A stretch of 64,000 bases of DNA from Pseudomonadales bacterium. GTDB taxonomy: Bacteria; Pseudomonadota; Gammaproteobacteria; Pseudomonadales; UBA7239. The notes beneath the pieces are model-generated. The model was not told the DNA's origin, searched no databases, and saw nothing but the letters and a program-made list of their open reading frames with translations. The DNA is taken from the NCBI GenBank assembly GCA_028280345.1, contig JANQLY010000004.1:62001-126000 (forward strand), given 5' to 3'. This document shows positions 40,191-48,704 of the stretch, in pieces (positions within the stretch are counted from its first letter, which is position 1; each line of letters begins with the position of its first letter). Made by a program: the position numbers and the translations under genes.

Positions 40191-41060
40191 CTACAGCCCC
40201 CGCTCAATACTGCGCAGTGAGAACATCTGGTCAGGAATATCCTGGTCGAACTTTACATTTGATGAAGTCAGGGTGGTGTAGCTCAAGGTAACACCGGATT
40301 TTTCAGTGCGCATGGTAATTTCCATTGGAACCCAGATGCCATCAACAACTTCAAGGCGTACAACATCAAGCACCTTTTGCCGGTTGGCGCGCCGCAGGGT
40401 GTTAATACTGCGTATCACAATAAAATTGTCCTTGCGCACATACATAATGGACTTCACATAGCCGGTTTCGTTTATTTCATCTTCGTCAACCGGAATGGCT
40501 TCGATAACCCAGACATTGTGCCCATGCAGTGTCTCCTCATTGAGAATGCGGTAGTCGTAGCTGCTGATATTACGTACAGCAAGATCGGCATAGGAAAAAT
40601 CCGAGCCCATAAACGGGCGGCTTTTTGCCGAGCCGGTAATACGTTTTGATTTGCGAATAGCAGGTAGATACATCCACTGCTTGTCTTTTTTGTTGTCGTC
40701 ATCATAGTCGTAGGCCAGCAAGGCGATATTGCGGTGTTTAGCTGGTGCGATAAAAAACATCACACTTTGTATATCCTCACCCTCTGCGCCGGCTTTTTGT
40801 CGGAAGGTGACCAGTTCGTTTTCCTTGCGTCCGCCTTTTTCGCCAATGATGACCATGTTTAAATCCTGAGTCGCATTGTCACCAATTTCTACGTCATTGG
40901 ATGCCTGCATAATTTCCCGCGCAGTCATGCTTTCATCGGCTAGTGACTCGCCATAAATGGAAGTGGAAAGTAGAGAGGCGGCAAAAATAGTGCCGATAAA
41001 GCTAATCAGAAACCGTATTGTTTTTCTCGTTTTTGAAATATTTGTCATGGTATCTGTCAT
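40191..41060 (-). CDS. Periplasmic outer-membrane lipoprotein-sorting-like protein (LolA-like fold)
   Basis: 289 aa with a signal peptide (hydrophobic core about residues 17-34). The MTAREIMQASNDVEIG start of the mature part, GEKGGRKENELVTFRQKA, KDKQWMYLPAIRKSKRI, FMGSDFSYADL and RKDNFIVIRS match the LolA-like family annotated as outer membrane lipoprotein-sorting protein. These proteins are repeatedly found beside RND exporters and are thought to pick up lipid cargo in the periplasm. Start 41060 or 41048 cannot be distinguished. Confidence 0.85.
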   Translation of the reverse strand: MTDTMTNISKTRKTIRFLISFIGTIFAASLLSTSIYGESLADESMTAREIMQASNDVEIGDNATQDLNMVIIGEKGGRKENELVTFRQKAGAEGEDIQSVMFFIAPAKHRNIALLAYDYDDDNKKDKQWMYLPAIRKSKRITGSAKSRPFMGSDFSYADLAVRNISSYDYRILNEETLHGHNVWVIEAIPVDEDEINETGYVKSIMYVRKDNFIVIRSINTLRRANRQKVLDVVRLEVVDGIWVPMEITMRTEKSGVTLSYTTLTSSNVKFDQDIPDQMFSLRSIERGL

Positions 41061-41211
41061 GGGTATAGTTCAATCCGATTTTTCAATCATATAAACCGAG
41101 TCATGATTCTATCAGCTTGGTGCTATATTTATAGGGTGAATCGTCCTGACACCTGAGAGTAATTAATAGCGTGTATAATTGCTGCCTCTCAGATCAACCC
41201 TGGATATAGCC

Positions 41212-42123
41212 GTGATTTTCTGGCAGTTATTACTTGCTCTTGTGCTTGATGCGCTGTTTGCCGAACCCCGTAAGAATCACCCGCTGGTGGTGTTTGGCGA
41301 TTATTGCAATCGCCTTGAAGCGCGCTATAACGGTGAAAATGTGCAACGCGCTCAAGGTGTGCGGGCTCTGCTGTGGGCAATAGTGCCTATATTGTTAATT
41401 GTGGCGGTACTGCAATACTGGCTTTTTTGTGGTGGCTTGTTGCAGTGGCTGTTTGGTGGAGTGGTGCTCTATCTGACGATCGGCTGGCAGAGCCTTGGGG
41501 ATCATGCGTTGCAGATCGCGAGACCGCTACTGGAAAGAGATCTGGTACGGGCAAGAGAAAACCTGGCCATGGTGGTGAGTCGGGATACTGAAGCACTGAG
41601 TGAGGGTGAGGTGGTGAGTGCAACAATAGAAACCGTACTGGAAAATGGTAACGATGCAATTTTTGCTGCGATTTTCTGGTTTATTGTGCTCGGTCCGGTG
41701 GGGGCAGTGCTTTATCGCCTTGTTAACACCCTTGATGCGATGTGGGGTTATCGCAATGAGCGCTTTGTCGAATTCGGCTGGGCTGCGGCAAAGTTCGATG
41801 ATCTGCTCAACTGGATACCGGCACGATTGTGCGCCTTGTCCTATGCGGCGGCGGGCAACTTTGCTCGCGGCTATGCGTGTTGGCAGCAGCAGGGAAATGG
41901 CTGGAAAAGCCCGAATGCCGGACCGGTAATGGCGGCAGGTGCGGGAGCGCTGGAGATTACAATTGGTGGCAATGCGGTGTATGAAGGGGCGGTGGAAGAA
42001 AAGCCATCACTGGGTGAAGGTCCTGCTCCCCAGGTACGCGATATTTACCGCGCACTAGGGCTTATTAATCGGGCGTTACTGATTTGGTTGGCTGTAGTGG
42101 CCGTGTTAGTGTTGTTTTTTTAG
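41212..42123 (+). CDS. cbiB: Adenosylcobinamide-phosphate synthase
   Basis: Attaches the aminopropanol-phosphate arm to adenosylcobyric acid, an inner-membrane step of cobalamin assembly. 303 aa from GTG 41212, which gives the family beginning MIFWQLLLALVLDALFAEPRKNHP. Several hydrophobic helices and VSRDTEAL, ETVLENGNDAIFAA and NTLDAMWGYRNERF are CbiB/CobD motifs. A TATAAT at 41174-41179 could serve a promoter just upstream. The CobC-type decarboxylase that makes its substrate follows 40 bp downstream. Confidence 0.93.
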   Translation: MIFWQLLLALVLDALFAEPRKNHPLVVFGDYCNRLEARYNGENVQRAQGVRALLWAIVPILLIVAVLQYWLFCGGLLQWLFGGVVLYLTIGWQSLGDHALQIARPLLERDLVRARENLAMVVSRDTEALSEGEVVSATIETVLENGNDAIFAAIFWFIVLGPVGAVLYRLVNTLDAMWGYRNERFVEFGWAAAKFDDLLNWIPARLCALSYAAAGNFARGYACWQQQGNGWKSPNAGPVMAAGAGALEITIGGNAVYEGAVEEKPSLGEGPAPQVRDIYRALGLINRALLIWLAVVAVLVLFF

Positions 42124-42163
42124 CGTATTCCCCGAATGCGGGGCAAAGCAGGTATTCAAAATA

Positions 42164-43237
42164 GTGTTAAAACACGGCGGCAATCTTGATGAAGCAGCAG
42201 CGCGTTATGGCATTGCCCGGGAGCAATGGCTTGATCTGTCGACAGGTTTGAATCCGCAGCCCTGGCAGTCTGATGAGCCGGTACCGGCACGTTGTTATGA
42301 AAGCCTGCCGTATCCGGAGCCGGCGTTTTATAGTACGGCGAGTCGCTACTATGGCAGCAAGCATCTGCTCGCAGTACCGGGCTCCCAGGCAGCGATCCAG
42401 GCGATTCCACGTTTGCTCGAGCCGCAGCGCGTTGCTGTACCGGTGCCGGGTTATGAAGAACATCGCTGGCATTGGCAGCAAAATGGCCACGAAGTATTGA
42501 CCTATGATCCTGACAGTGTGGATCTTGTGGCTTGGGTCAAACAGTTCAAACCCCGGGTTGTAGTGGTCATTAATCCGAACAACCCTTCCTGTACGCTTCA
42601 TGATGGCGCAGATTTGCGCGCGCTGCTCACAGAGTTGGAAAGCTGTGATGGTCTACTGCTGGTTGATGAAGCGTTTCTTGATACACAGCCACAGCACAGT
42701 TTGCTGGGTGTGGAATCAGAGCATCTGATTGTACTGCGCTCACTCGGCAAGTTCTTTGGCCTGCCTGGAATTCGTGTGGGCTTTGTCCATGCCAGTGCGC
42801 AGTGGCGTCATCGCCTTGAACATTACCTGGGCCCCTGGGCTGTGAGCGGGCCGAGCCAGTGGCTTGCCACCGGGTGTCTGGCGGACCTTCGCTGGCAAGA
42901 GCGGGCGATACCGGCCTTGCAGGCGCAGGCCTGCTGGCAAGAGCAGTTTTTGCGGGAATCTCTGGCGGAGGTAGTCGGGGCAGGTGATGATGGCATTGTT
43001 GGCGCGGACTACTTTGTCAGCTGTCGCATGGAATTGGAGACTGCCAGGATGCTGCAGGACTTTTATGGACAGCGCGGCATCCTTGTGCGCCTGTTTGACC
43101 TGCGCAGCGCAGATTTGCCTTATGAGGCCCTGTTGCGCTTTGGTCTTGTGCGGGGAGGCGAGCCGAAGGTGCGTTTTGAAAGTGTGACCCAGGAAGTAAA
43201 TTCCCTTTTAAATCAAAAGCTTAAAAAGACTCTGTAA
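42164..43237 (+). CDS. cobC: L-threonine-O-3-phosphate decarboxylase (CobC/CobD type)
   Basis: PLP enzyme that decarboxylates threonine phosphate to (R)-1-amino-2-propanol phosphate for CbiB. 357 aa, fold type I aminotransferase-like: HGGNLDEAAARYG at the N-terminus, NPNNPSCTL near residue 145, DEAFLD near 170, and SLGKFFGLPGIRVGF with the PLP Lys near 200. The start is GTG 42164. Paired with cbiB as in pseudomonads. Confidence 0.93.
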   Translation: MLKHGGNLDEAAARYGIAREQWLDLSTGLNPQPWQSDEPVPARCYESLPYPEPAFYSTASRYYGSKHLLAVPGSQAAIQAIPRLLEPQRVAVPVPGYEEHRWHWQQNGHEVLTYDPDSVDLVAWVKQFKPRVVVVINPNNPSCTLHDGADLRALLTELESCDGLLLVDEAFLDTQPQHSLLGVESEHLIVLRSLGKFFGLPGIRVGFVHASAQWRHRLEHYLGPWAVSGPSQWLATGCLADLRWQERAIPALQAQACWQEQFLRESLAEVVGAGDDGIVGADYFVSCRMELETARMLQDFYGQRGILVRLFDLRSADLPYEALLRFGLVRGGEPKVRFESVTQEVNSLLNQKLKKTL

Positions 43238-43294
43238 CTTGCAGACCGACTCTTCGAAGCTTTATACCGGTTTCCTGTAGGGATAAAATACTGT

Positions 43295-43470
43295 ATCGTA
43301 GCGCCTCAGGGGTTCCTGCTGCGTCGTCGTATAGAGTTGGCAGGAAGCAAATGGGAAGTCAGGTAAAAGCCTGCGCTGCCCCCGCAACGGTAACTGTCAG
43401 GTTTGGTTTGATAATTGATCCTGGCTGAAGCCCGGAACCAGCCTCTGTAGCCAGTGCGGATTTGGCGTAA
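43295..43470 (+). promoter_or_regulatory. Cobalamin riboswitch
   Basis: The B12 box GCCTGCGCTGCCCCCGCAAC sits at 43369-43388, preceded by ATGGGAAGTCAGGT (43351-43364), the conserved core that binds adenosylcobalamin, with flanking helices (GGTTCCTGCTG... and ...GAAGCCCGGAACCAGCC). Boundaries are approximate. It lies in the leader of cbtB, about 85 nt before the start, so cobalamin would repress cobalt uptake and possibly the whole downstream operon. Confidence 0.93.
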
Positions 43471-43554
43471 CATTTGATGAAAAGTCGCTATAATTCGCGT
43501 AATTGTTATTTGGATTGAGTACACGGGTGTGTGTGCCGAGAGAGATTTAAGACT

Positions 43555-43734
43555 ATGCAACAAACAGCCAGTTTAAGTAAAACTTCCAGCCTGTCCCTGT
43601 CAGTGGGTTTGCAAGTAGTAGCCGCCATTTTTCTGGGCGCGGTACTGCTGTACGGTGTCGGCTTTGCGCCTATGGATGTAGCTCATAATGCTGCCCACGA
43701 CGCACGTCATGCCTTTGCATTCCCTTGCCACTGA
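43555..43734 (+). CDS. cbtB: Cobalt transporter subunit CbtB
   Basis: A 59-aa single-span membrane protein (helix about residues 20-40) with the His-rich C-terminus HNAAHDARHAFAFPCH, the signature of CbtB. ATG 43555 is chosen. It is directly downstream of a cobalamin riboswitch and upstream of cbtA, the classical arrangement from which this transporter's role in cobalt uptake was proposed. Confidence 0.9.
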   Translation: MQQTASLSKTSSLSLSVGLQVVAAIFLGAVLLYGVGFAPMDVAHNAAHDARHAFAFPCH

Positions 43735-43784
43735 TATCTTTCAGTCGCGCAAGACTCTTTTAACATTTAATTATTTTGCAGAAA

Positions 43785-43809
43785 GCGCTCCCGGTGCGGA
43801 GTGTTTTTG
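43785..43809 (+). terminator. Possible attenuator between cbtB and cbtA
   Basis: CGCTCC-CGGTGC-GGAGTG (one G-T) followed by five T. Weak; may set a higher cbtB:cbtA ratio. Confidence 0.4.
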
Positions 43810-43850
43810 TGTGTCTGTGAAATAAAGCTATTGCAGCCTGGGAGCTAATA

Positions 43851-44612
43851 ATGATTTTTCGCAATATTATTTTTTCAGCCGTAATTGTCGGTGTGTTAGT
43901 CGGCATTATTTATGGCTTGTTTCAGCAGTATCAAATCAGCCCGATTATTTATGCAGCAGAAGAATTTGAAGTTGTTGAAGAAGAAACTACCGGAACGCTG
44001 CATGTACACGACGATGGTCATGCACATCATCACGATGCGGAAGCCTGGGGGCCGGAAGATGGTAGTGAACGCATTTTCTGGACCATGTTTTCCAATGTTA
44101 TGACAGCTATCAGCTTTGCGCTGATTATGATTGCGCTGATGGCACTGCATAACTATAAATCGAGTAAGCCGAAAATTGATGCAATTCGCGGCATTGTCTG
44201 GGGTATTGTGGGCATGTTGTCATTGTTTGTAGCGCCGGCGCTGTTCGGGCTACATCCGGAAGTGCCGGGCACGATTGCCGCAGAGCTTGAAAACCGTCAG
44301 GCGTGGTGGTTGTTCTGTGCGTTCGCCACAATGGGAGGTGTAGCAGTTTTGTATTACGCACCACTCAAAATCAAGGCTGTGGGATTACTTGTGATCGCCG
44401 CACCTCATATTCTCGGGCCGCCGCTACCGGATAGTCACGGTTTTGCTAATACCAGCCCGGAAGCGGTTGCTGCATTGACTGAGCTGACCTCAGAGTTCTA
44501 TTCGATGACAACCATCGGTATGGCGCTTTTCTTTGTCTTGCTTGGTGCCTGCTGTGGTTACGCAGTGCAGCGTTTTGTAAAGCTCGATCAGGCGCCGATC
44601 GAAGCTGCGTGA
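43851..44612 (+). CDS. cbtA: Cobalt transporter subunit CbtA
   Basis: 253 aa, several membrane helices (about residues 5-22, 83-101, 115-132, 153-170 and 215-233). A His-rich loop HVHDDGHAHHHDAEAWGPEDG between the first two helices probably binds cobalt, and HPEVPG and GPPLPDSHGF are CbtA motifs. ATG 43851 follows GGGAGC. Expected to form the uptake system with CbtB. Confidence 0.9.
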   Translation: MIFRNIIFSAVIVGVLVGIIYGLFQQYQISPIIYAAEEFEVVEEETTGTLHVHDDGHAHHHDAEAWGPEDGSERIFWTMFSNVMTAISFALIMIALMALHNYKSSKPKIDAIRGIVWGIVGMLSLFVAPALFGLHPEVPGTIAAELENRQAWWLFCAFATMGGVAVLYYAPLKIKAVGLLVIAAPHILGPPLPDSHGFANTSPEAVAALTELTSEFYSMTTIGMALFFVLLGACCGYAVQRFVKLDQAPIEAA

Positions 44613-44631
44613 TATTTTTGGTAACTGAATA

Positions 44632-45681
44632 ATGAAACCGCATTACCCGTTTGCTGCCATTGTTGGTCAGCAGCGTCTGAAAACGGCGCTGCTGGTTTGT
44701 GCAGTGGATTCGGGGATTGGTGGCGTTTTGATTAGTGGACCGCGTGGCACAGCGAAGTCGACACTTGCGCGCAGCGTTGCCGATCTGATTGACGGCGGTA
44801 ACTTTGTTAACTTGCCACTCGGTTGCAGTGAGGAAAAACTGATTGGTACGCTTGACCTGGAGAAAGCTTTGCAGGGTAATGCGGTGGAGTTTGAACCGGG
44901 TTTATTGGCCAAAGCTCACGGCGGTATTCTCTATGTTGACGAAGTTAACCTGCTTGCTGATCATCTGGTGGATGCTTTGCTGGATACGGCAGCCTCCGGA
45001 GTCAATCAGGTGGAACGCGATGGCATCAGCCATGAGCATGCGGCAGACTTTGTGTTGATTGGCACCATGAATCCGGATGAAGGAGAGTTGCGCCCGCAGT
45101 TACTTGATCGTTTTGGTCTTCTAGTGGAGCTGGATAATCGGTTTACGGTTAGTGAGCGCCAGCAAGTAATGCAGCAGCGGCTGGCTTTTGATGATAATCC
45201 CGAAACATTCTGTAAGCAGTTTGCCGCTGAGCAGCAGCAACTGGCCGAGAAGTTACAGACAGCCAGGCAGCAATTGGCCTCAGTAACGGTCTCTACTGAT
45301 ATGCAGACGATGATTGCAGAACTCTGTGGTGAGGCGCAGGTAGAGGGTTTACGTGCCGACATTGCGTTATACCGTGCTGCCCGAGCTCACGCTGCCTTGC
45401 AGGGACGCGATACGGTTGCCGCAGAAGATATAGAAGCGGTGCAGGAATTTGTATTGGCCCATCGACGCAAGCATTCACCACAAACCCCGCCACAAGGAGA
45501 GTCGTCCCCGCAAACACCGCAGAGTAATACCTCTGGTGCCGGGCAGGGTAGTCAACAAAAACAGACCGGTTCCTCGATTCAGGGTAGCTGGGGGGCGATG
45601 GAAAGCGAAATAGTTTCTACCGGTGCGCGACGTAGTTTGCCCGGGATTGAAACGACGAATAGCGTAAAAAAAAAGCGCTAA
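44632..45681 (+). CDS. chlI: Cobaltochelatase/Mg-chelatase-type AAA+ subunit (ChlI-like); zero-frame product of a chlD-type gene
   Basis: 349-aa AAA+ ATPase of the ChlI/BchI/CobS type: Walker A GPRGTAKST near residue 34, Walker B GGILYVDEVNLL near 100, Arg-finger region RPQLLDRFG. After residue 280 comes a Pro/Gln/Ser-rich linker (SPQTPPQGESS...), which normally joins the ATPase part of ChlD to its VWA part. The frame ends at TAA 45679-45681, just after an A-rich stretch, and the VWA part continues in the -1 frame. It probably provides the small subunit when no shift occurs and the N-terminal half of the medium subunit after frameshifting. Works with CobN (absent here) to insert Co2+ into hydrogenobyrinate a,c-diamide. 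Confidence 0.88.
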   Translation: MKPHYPFAAIVGQQRLKTALLVCAVDSGIGGVLISGPRGTAKSTLARSVADLIDGGNFVNLPLGCSEEKLIGTLDLEKALQGNAVEFEPGLLAKAHGGILYVDEVNLLADHLVDALLDTAASGVNQVERDGISHEHAADFVLIGTMNPDEGELRPQLLDRFGLLVELDNRFTVSERQQVMQQRLAFDDNPETFCKQFAAEQQQLAEKLQTARQQLASVTVSTDMQTMIAELCGEAQVEGLRADIALYRAARAHAALQGRDTVAAEDIEAVQEFVLAHRRKHSPQTPPQGESSPQTPQSNTSGAGQGSQQKQTGSSIQGSWGAMESEIVSTGARRSLPGIETTNSVKKKR

Positions 45682-45702
45682 AAAATGACGCCGGCGCTGC
45701 CG
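45666..45702 (+). promoter_or_regulatory. Programmed -1 frameshift signal (A AAA AAG)
   Basis: The zero frame reads GTA AAA AAA AAG CGC TAA. The heptamer A AAA AAG (45669-45675) is the same as the E. coli dnaX slippery site. A -1 slip moves ribosomes into the VWA frame 2 codons before the zero-frame stop. Downstream, CGGC-GCT-GCCG (45692-45702) and a GCGC pairing (45675-45678 with 45694-45697) are weak stimulators; a stronger bulged stem lies at 45721-45751 but is rather distant. Confidence 0.75.
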
Positions 45703-46331
45703 TGCAGGAACGACATAGCCGGGCGAGTCACAAGCGTCGTTTTGTGCGCCCCGCTTCGGATAATGACCCACATAAAAAGCTACACTGGTTTGCTACACTG
45801 GCGGCTTCAGGTTCCGGAGCACGCAAAGCCCGCTATTTACGACCGGAGAAAAGCCCTTCCCAATTGACGATTGTTTTGCTCGATACGTCTGCCTCAACAT
45901 TGGGTTGCAATGGGCTTGCAGATGCAAAAGGTGCGCTATTACAACTGGCAACAGAAACTTACCTGAAACGTGAATCATTGTGCCTGATGACATTTGGTAA
46001 TGAGCGTATAGAGACCCTGTTGCATCCGCAGCGTGCTCCGAAGAATATTGAGCCGGTACTCAATAATATTCATGCCGGGGGTGGTACGCCATTGCGTAAG
46101 GCTCTGTTGCAGGTACGTGATTTTGTGGCGCGTCAGTCTGCGCACTATGAGCGCTGTAAACTCTATGTGTTCACAGATGGACGCAGTACAGAGTCGTTGC
46201 ATAATATCCACCTCGACTGTGATGTGATGGTGGTAGATACTGAGGCAGCGGCAGTTAAATTGGGTATGGGTAAAATCCTTGCGCAGCACTTGCACGGTGA
46301 CTATATCCATTTGCAATCGCTGTCTACCTGA
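45675..46331 (+). CDS. chlD: VWA-domain part of ChlD-like chelatase subunit (reached by -1 frameshift)
   Basis: From the slip at 45675 the -1 frame gives 218 codons, making a fusion of about 566 aa with the ATPase part. The isolated open frame could also start at GTG 45702 (209 aa), without a clear ribosome site. It begins with a basic stretch (SHKRRFVRP...) followed by a VWA/integrin I domain: MIDAS motif LLDTSAS near residue 60, and YVFTDGRSTES. This is the C-terminal half of the medium subunit of a magnesium/cobalt chelatase. Published work on chlD genes describes generating both subunits from one gene by frameshifting, which this arrangement matches. Confidence 0.8.
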   Translation, partial: ALKNDAGAAVQERHSRASHKRRFVRPASDNDPHKKLHWFATLAASGSGARKARYLRPEKSPSQLTIVLLDTSASTLGCNGLADAKGALLQLATETYLKRESLCLMTFGNERIETLLHPQRAPKNIEPVLNNIHAGGGTPLRKALLQVRDFVARQSAHYERCKLYVFTDGRSTESLHNIHLDCDVMVVDTEAAAVKLGMGKILAQHLHGDYIHLQSLST

Positions 46332-46360
46332 TATTTATTTAAACAACAAGGCCTGTATCT

Positions 46361-46975
46361 ATGACAGATAAAACTGACAGTAGCGCCGAAGAAAAACATC
46401 GCCAGAAAATGGCACGTAAAAAGCAGGTGGTAGATGAGCGTATCGCAAAAGCAACAGAAGAGCGCGGCGTGTTAATTTTGCTGAAAGGTAATGGCAAGGG
46501 AAAAAGCTCCTCGGCGTTTGGCACTATGGCGCGTGCGCTGGGACATGGGCAGAAGGCCGGTGTTGTGCAATTTATCAAAGGGCGCAAGGCAACCGGAGAA
46601 TACCTGTTTTTTAAAGATCATCCGAATGTAGATTTTCATGTTATGGGCCACGGCTTTACCTGGGAAACCCAGGATCGGGAACAGGATATCGCCGCCGCAA
46701 AACAGGCTTGGGGTATTGCCCGGCAAATGTTACAGGATGAAAGCTACAGTATTTTGTTGTTTGATGAGCTGTCTTATATGTTCAAATATGAGTACCTGGA
46801 TGTAGATGAGTGTATAAAGGATATTGTGGCGCGACCGCGGGATCAGCATGTAATCATTACCGGACGTACCATGCATACGGCGTTGCAAAAAATCGCAGAT
46901 ACGATTAGCGAAGTGCAGGATATTGAACACGCGTTTCGTAAGGGTGTAAAAGCCCAGGCGGGTATCGAGTGGTAG
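46361..46975 (+). CDS. cobO: Cob(I)yrinic acid a,c-diamide adenosyltransferase (CobO/BtuR)
   Basis: Adds the 5'-deoxyadenosyl group from ATP to the reduced cobalt of corrinoids. 204 aa with the P-loop LLKGNGKGKSSSAFG near residue 43, FIKGRKATGE, and LLFDELSYMFKYEYLD, CobO/BtuR landmarks. A charged N-terminal helix precedes the core. The gene lies between the chelatase and cobB, as in pseudomonads. Confidence 0.95.
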   Translation: MTDKTDSSAEEKHRQKMARKKQVVDERIAKATEERGVLILLKGNGKGKSSSAFGTMARALGHGQKAGVVQFIKGRKATGEYLFFKDHPNVDFHVMGHGFTWETQDREQDIAAAKQAWGIARQMLQDESYSILLFDELSYMFKYEYLDVDECIKDIVARPRDQHVIITGRTMHTALQKIADTISEVQDIEHAFRKGVKAQAGIEW

Positions 46976-47006
46976 TTGTGGTGAATTGTCGAGGTGGTTT
47001 GACGTC

Positions 47007-48320
47007 ATGACAGTATCCTGTCCGGCATTATTCTTCTCTGCGCCAGCTTCCGGGCAGGGCAAAACTACAATTACTGCGGGTATTGCGCGCTACCATAAAA
47101 ATCAGGGTCGAGATGTGCGTGTGTTTAAAACCGGCCCCGACTATCTTGATCCGCTAATTCTCGAGCGCGCTTCGGGCAATCCTGTTACACAGCTTGATTT
47201 GTGGATGGTAGGTGAAGAAGCTTGCAAACAGTATCTCTATGAAGCTGCGCAGCAGGCCGATCTGATTCTGGTTGAAGGTGTCATGGGTATGTTTGATGGC
47301 AATCCGAGTGGGGCGGATATGGCGGAATTTTTTGGTATCCCGGTTGCTGCAATCATTGATGCACGTTCCATGGCGCAAACCTTCGGTGCGTTGGCTTACG
47401 GACTTGCCACTTATCGGGAAAGTATTCATTTTGCCGGCGTGATTGCCAATGCGATAGGGAGCCAACGTCACGAACAACTGATTACCGAGTCTATGCCCGA
47501 CACAGTTGAATTACTGGCCTGTTTGCATCGTAGTGATGCGATGGTTTTACCGGAAAGACATCTGGGTCTGGTCCATCCGCATGAAGTTGATGATATGGAT
47601 GCAAGGCTTGACGGGATTGCCGATATTATAGCGCAGGCGGGTTTAACGGTGTTGCCTGAAGCGGTTGAGTTTGTAGCGGGAAATATACCGGAGATAACAC
47701 CGCAGACAGTTGACGGCAAGCTACAAGGCAAAACCATCGGTATTGCAAAAGATGATGCTTTTACGTTTATTTATGCGGCTAATGAAAAACTGCTACGTGC
47801 ACTGGGTGCTGAACTTGTTTATTTTTCCCCTTTGAGTGATAGCACATTGCCTGATGTGGATGCGCTGTGGTTTCCCGGTGGTTATCCTGAACTACACATG
47901 AAGGCCTTGCAGGATAATGATGAAATAAAGCGGGCAATTGGTGATTTCTTTCAGTCAGGGAAAAAAATTCTGGCTGAGTGCGGTGGTATGTTGTATTTAC
48001 AGGAAACACTTACGAGCCTTGCGGGTGAAACATTTAATATGGTGGGCCTGATTCCCGGGGATGGTGTAATGCGTGAGCGTGGTGGTTGTCAGGGGATGCA
48101 GATTGCGCCCTTGATGGGCGAAGCTGCTGAAGGTGATGTGCGTGCCCATGCCCATCACCGCTCGCGCTCAGAGAATATTCTGGAACCGCTCGCTTACGGC
48201 CGACGTTTACGCCACAGTGCGCCCGGCGAGCCTATAGTTGTGAGCGGTGGCCTGACAGCAACCTATTTACATTTATACTTTCCATCCAACCCTCGGGTTG
48301 TTGCGCAGCTGTTTGTGTGA
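47007..48320 (+). CDS. cobB: Cobyrinate a,c-diamide synthase, copy 1
   Basis: ATP- and glutamine-dependent amidation of the a and c carboxylates of (hydrogeno)cobyrinate. 437 aa from ATG 47007. N-terminal ATP-binding domain (SAPASGQGKTT near residue 10, GPDYLDP near 43, EGVMGMFDG near 89) and a C-terminal class I glutaminase domain with the nucleophile Cys in LAECGGMLYL near residue 325 and a His in TATYLHLYF. The stop overlaps the next gene by one base. A second diverged copy is at 52543-53838. Confidence 0.93.
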   Translation: MTVSCPALFFSAPASGQGKTTITAGIARYHKNQGRDVRVFKTGPDYLDPLILERASGNPVTQLDLWMVGEEACKQYLYEAAQQADLILVEGVMGMFDGNPSGADMAEFFGIPVAAIIDARSMAQTFGALAYGLATYRESIHFAGVIANAIGSQRHEQLITESMPDTVELLACLHRSDAMVLPERHLGLVHPHEVDDMDARLDGIADIIAQAGLTVLPEAVEFVAGNIPEITPQTVDGKLQGKTIGIAKDDAFTFIYAANEKLLRALGAELVYFSPLSDSTLPDVDALWFPGGYPELHMKALQDNDEIKRAIGDFFQSGKKILAECGGMLYLQETLTSLAGETFNMVGLIPGDGVMRERGGCQGMQIAPLMGEAAEGDVRAHAHHRSRSENILEPLAYGRRLRHSAPGEPIVVSGGLTATYLHLYFPSNPRVVAQLFV

Positions 48321-48637
48321 TGACGTCTGCGCAGCAAATATTGCTGGATTTTTTTGTGTTGGTTGCACAGCGTGAGAAGGGCTGTCTCGCCGGTCTTTCG
48401 GCCTGGCAGAGCTTCCGTGTTGACGAACAGGGCTGGACTTTTGCGCTACCGGACTTATTTGCGTATTTGCAGAAAGGCTACCCGGATTTCCTGGAGCTTG
48501 ATTACAAACAATTCCGTCAGCTTTTATTTGATGCCCCTGTGAATGCTCTTGTTAAACAGCATGGAGCAGAGTTGTTTATTGCTGATAATCAACAAAATGT
48601 AGATCGATCCTGTTATCAATTGCGTTGGCTAATTTAA
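48320..48637 (+). CDS. Hypothetical protein coupled to cobB
   Basis: 105 aa from ATG 48320, which overlaps the cobB stop (TGATG), a strong sign of coupled translation. Cytoplasmic, no membrane span. It contains LDFFVLVAQREKGCLAGL, then WTFALPDLFAYLQ and YPDFLELDYKQFRQLLFD; the composition is like a small helical protein. I do not recognise a family. Position suggests a cobalamin- or metal-related accessory role. Confidence 0.7.
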   Translation: MTSAQQILLDFFVLVAQREKGCLAGLSAWQSFRVDEQGWTFALPDLFAYLQKGYPDFLELDYKQFRQLLFDAPVNALVKQHGAELFIADNQQNVDRSCYQLRWLI

Positions 48638-48704
48638 GGCTCCTGATATCCGGAATCTCTCCGATAATGGCCAGAGTCAGCAAATTTCGGTATATTCACT
48701 CGTT

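Noticed and set aside
43489..43494. TATAAT downstream of the riboswitch as a separate cbtB promoter
   Set aside because: No -35 element at acceptable spacing; position inside the expression platform makes chance likely.
45685..45867. ATG-started 60-codon frame in the chlI-chlD junction
   Set aside because: It runs out of frame with both conserved domains and lacks any motif; overlap with the frameshift region explains it.
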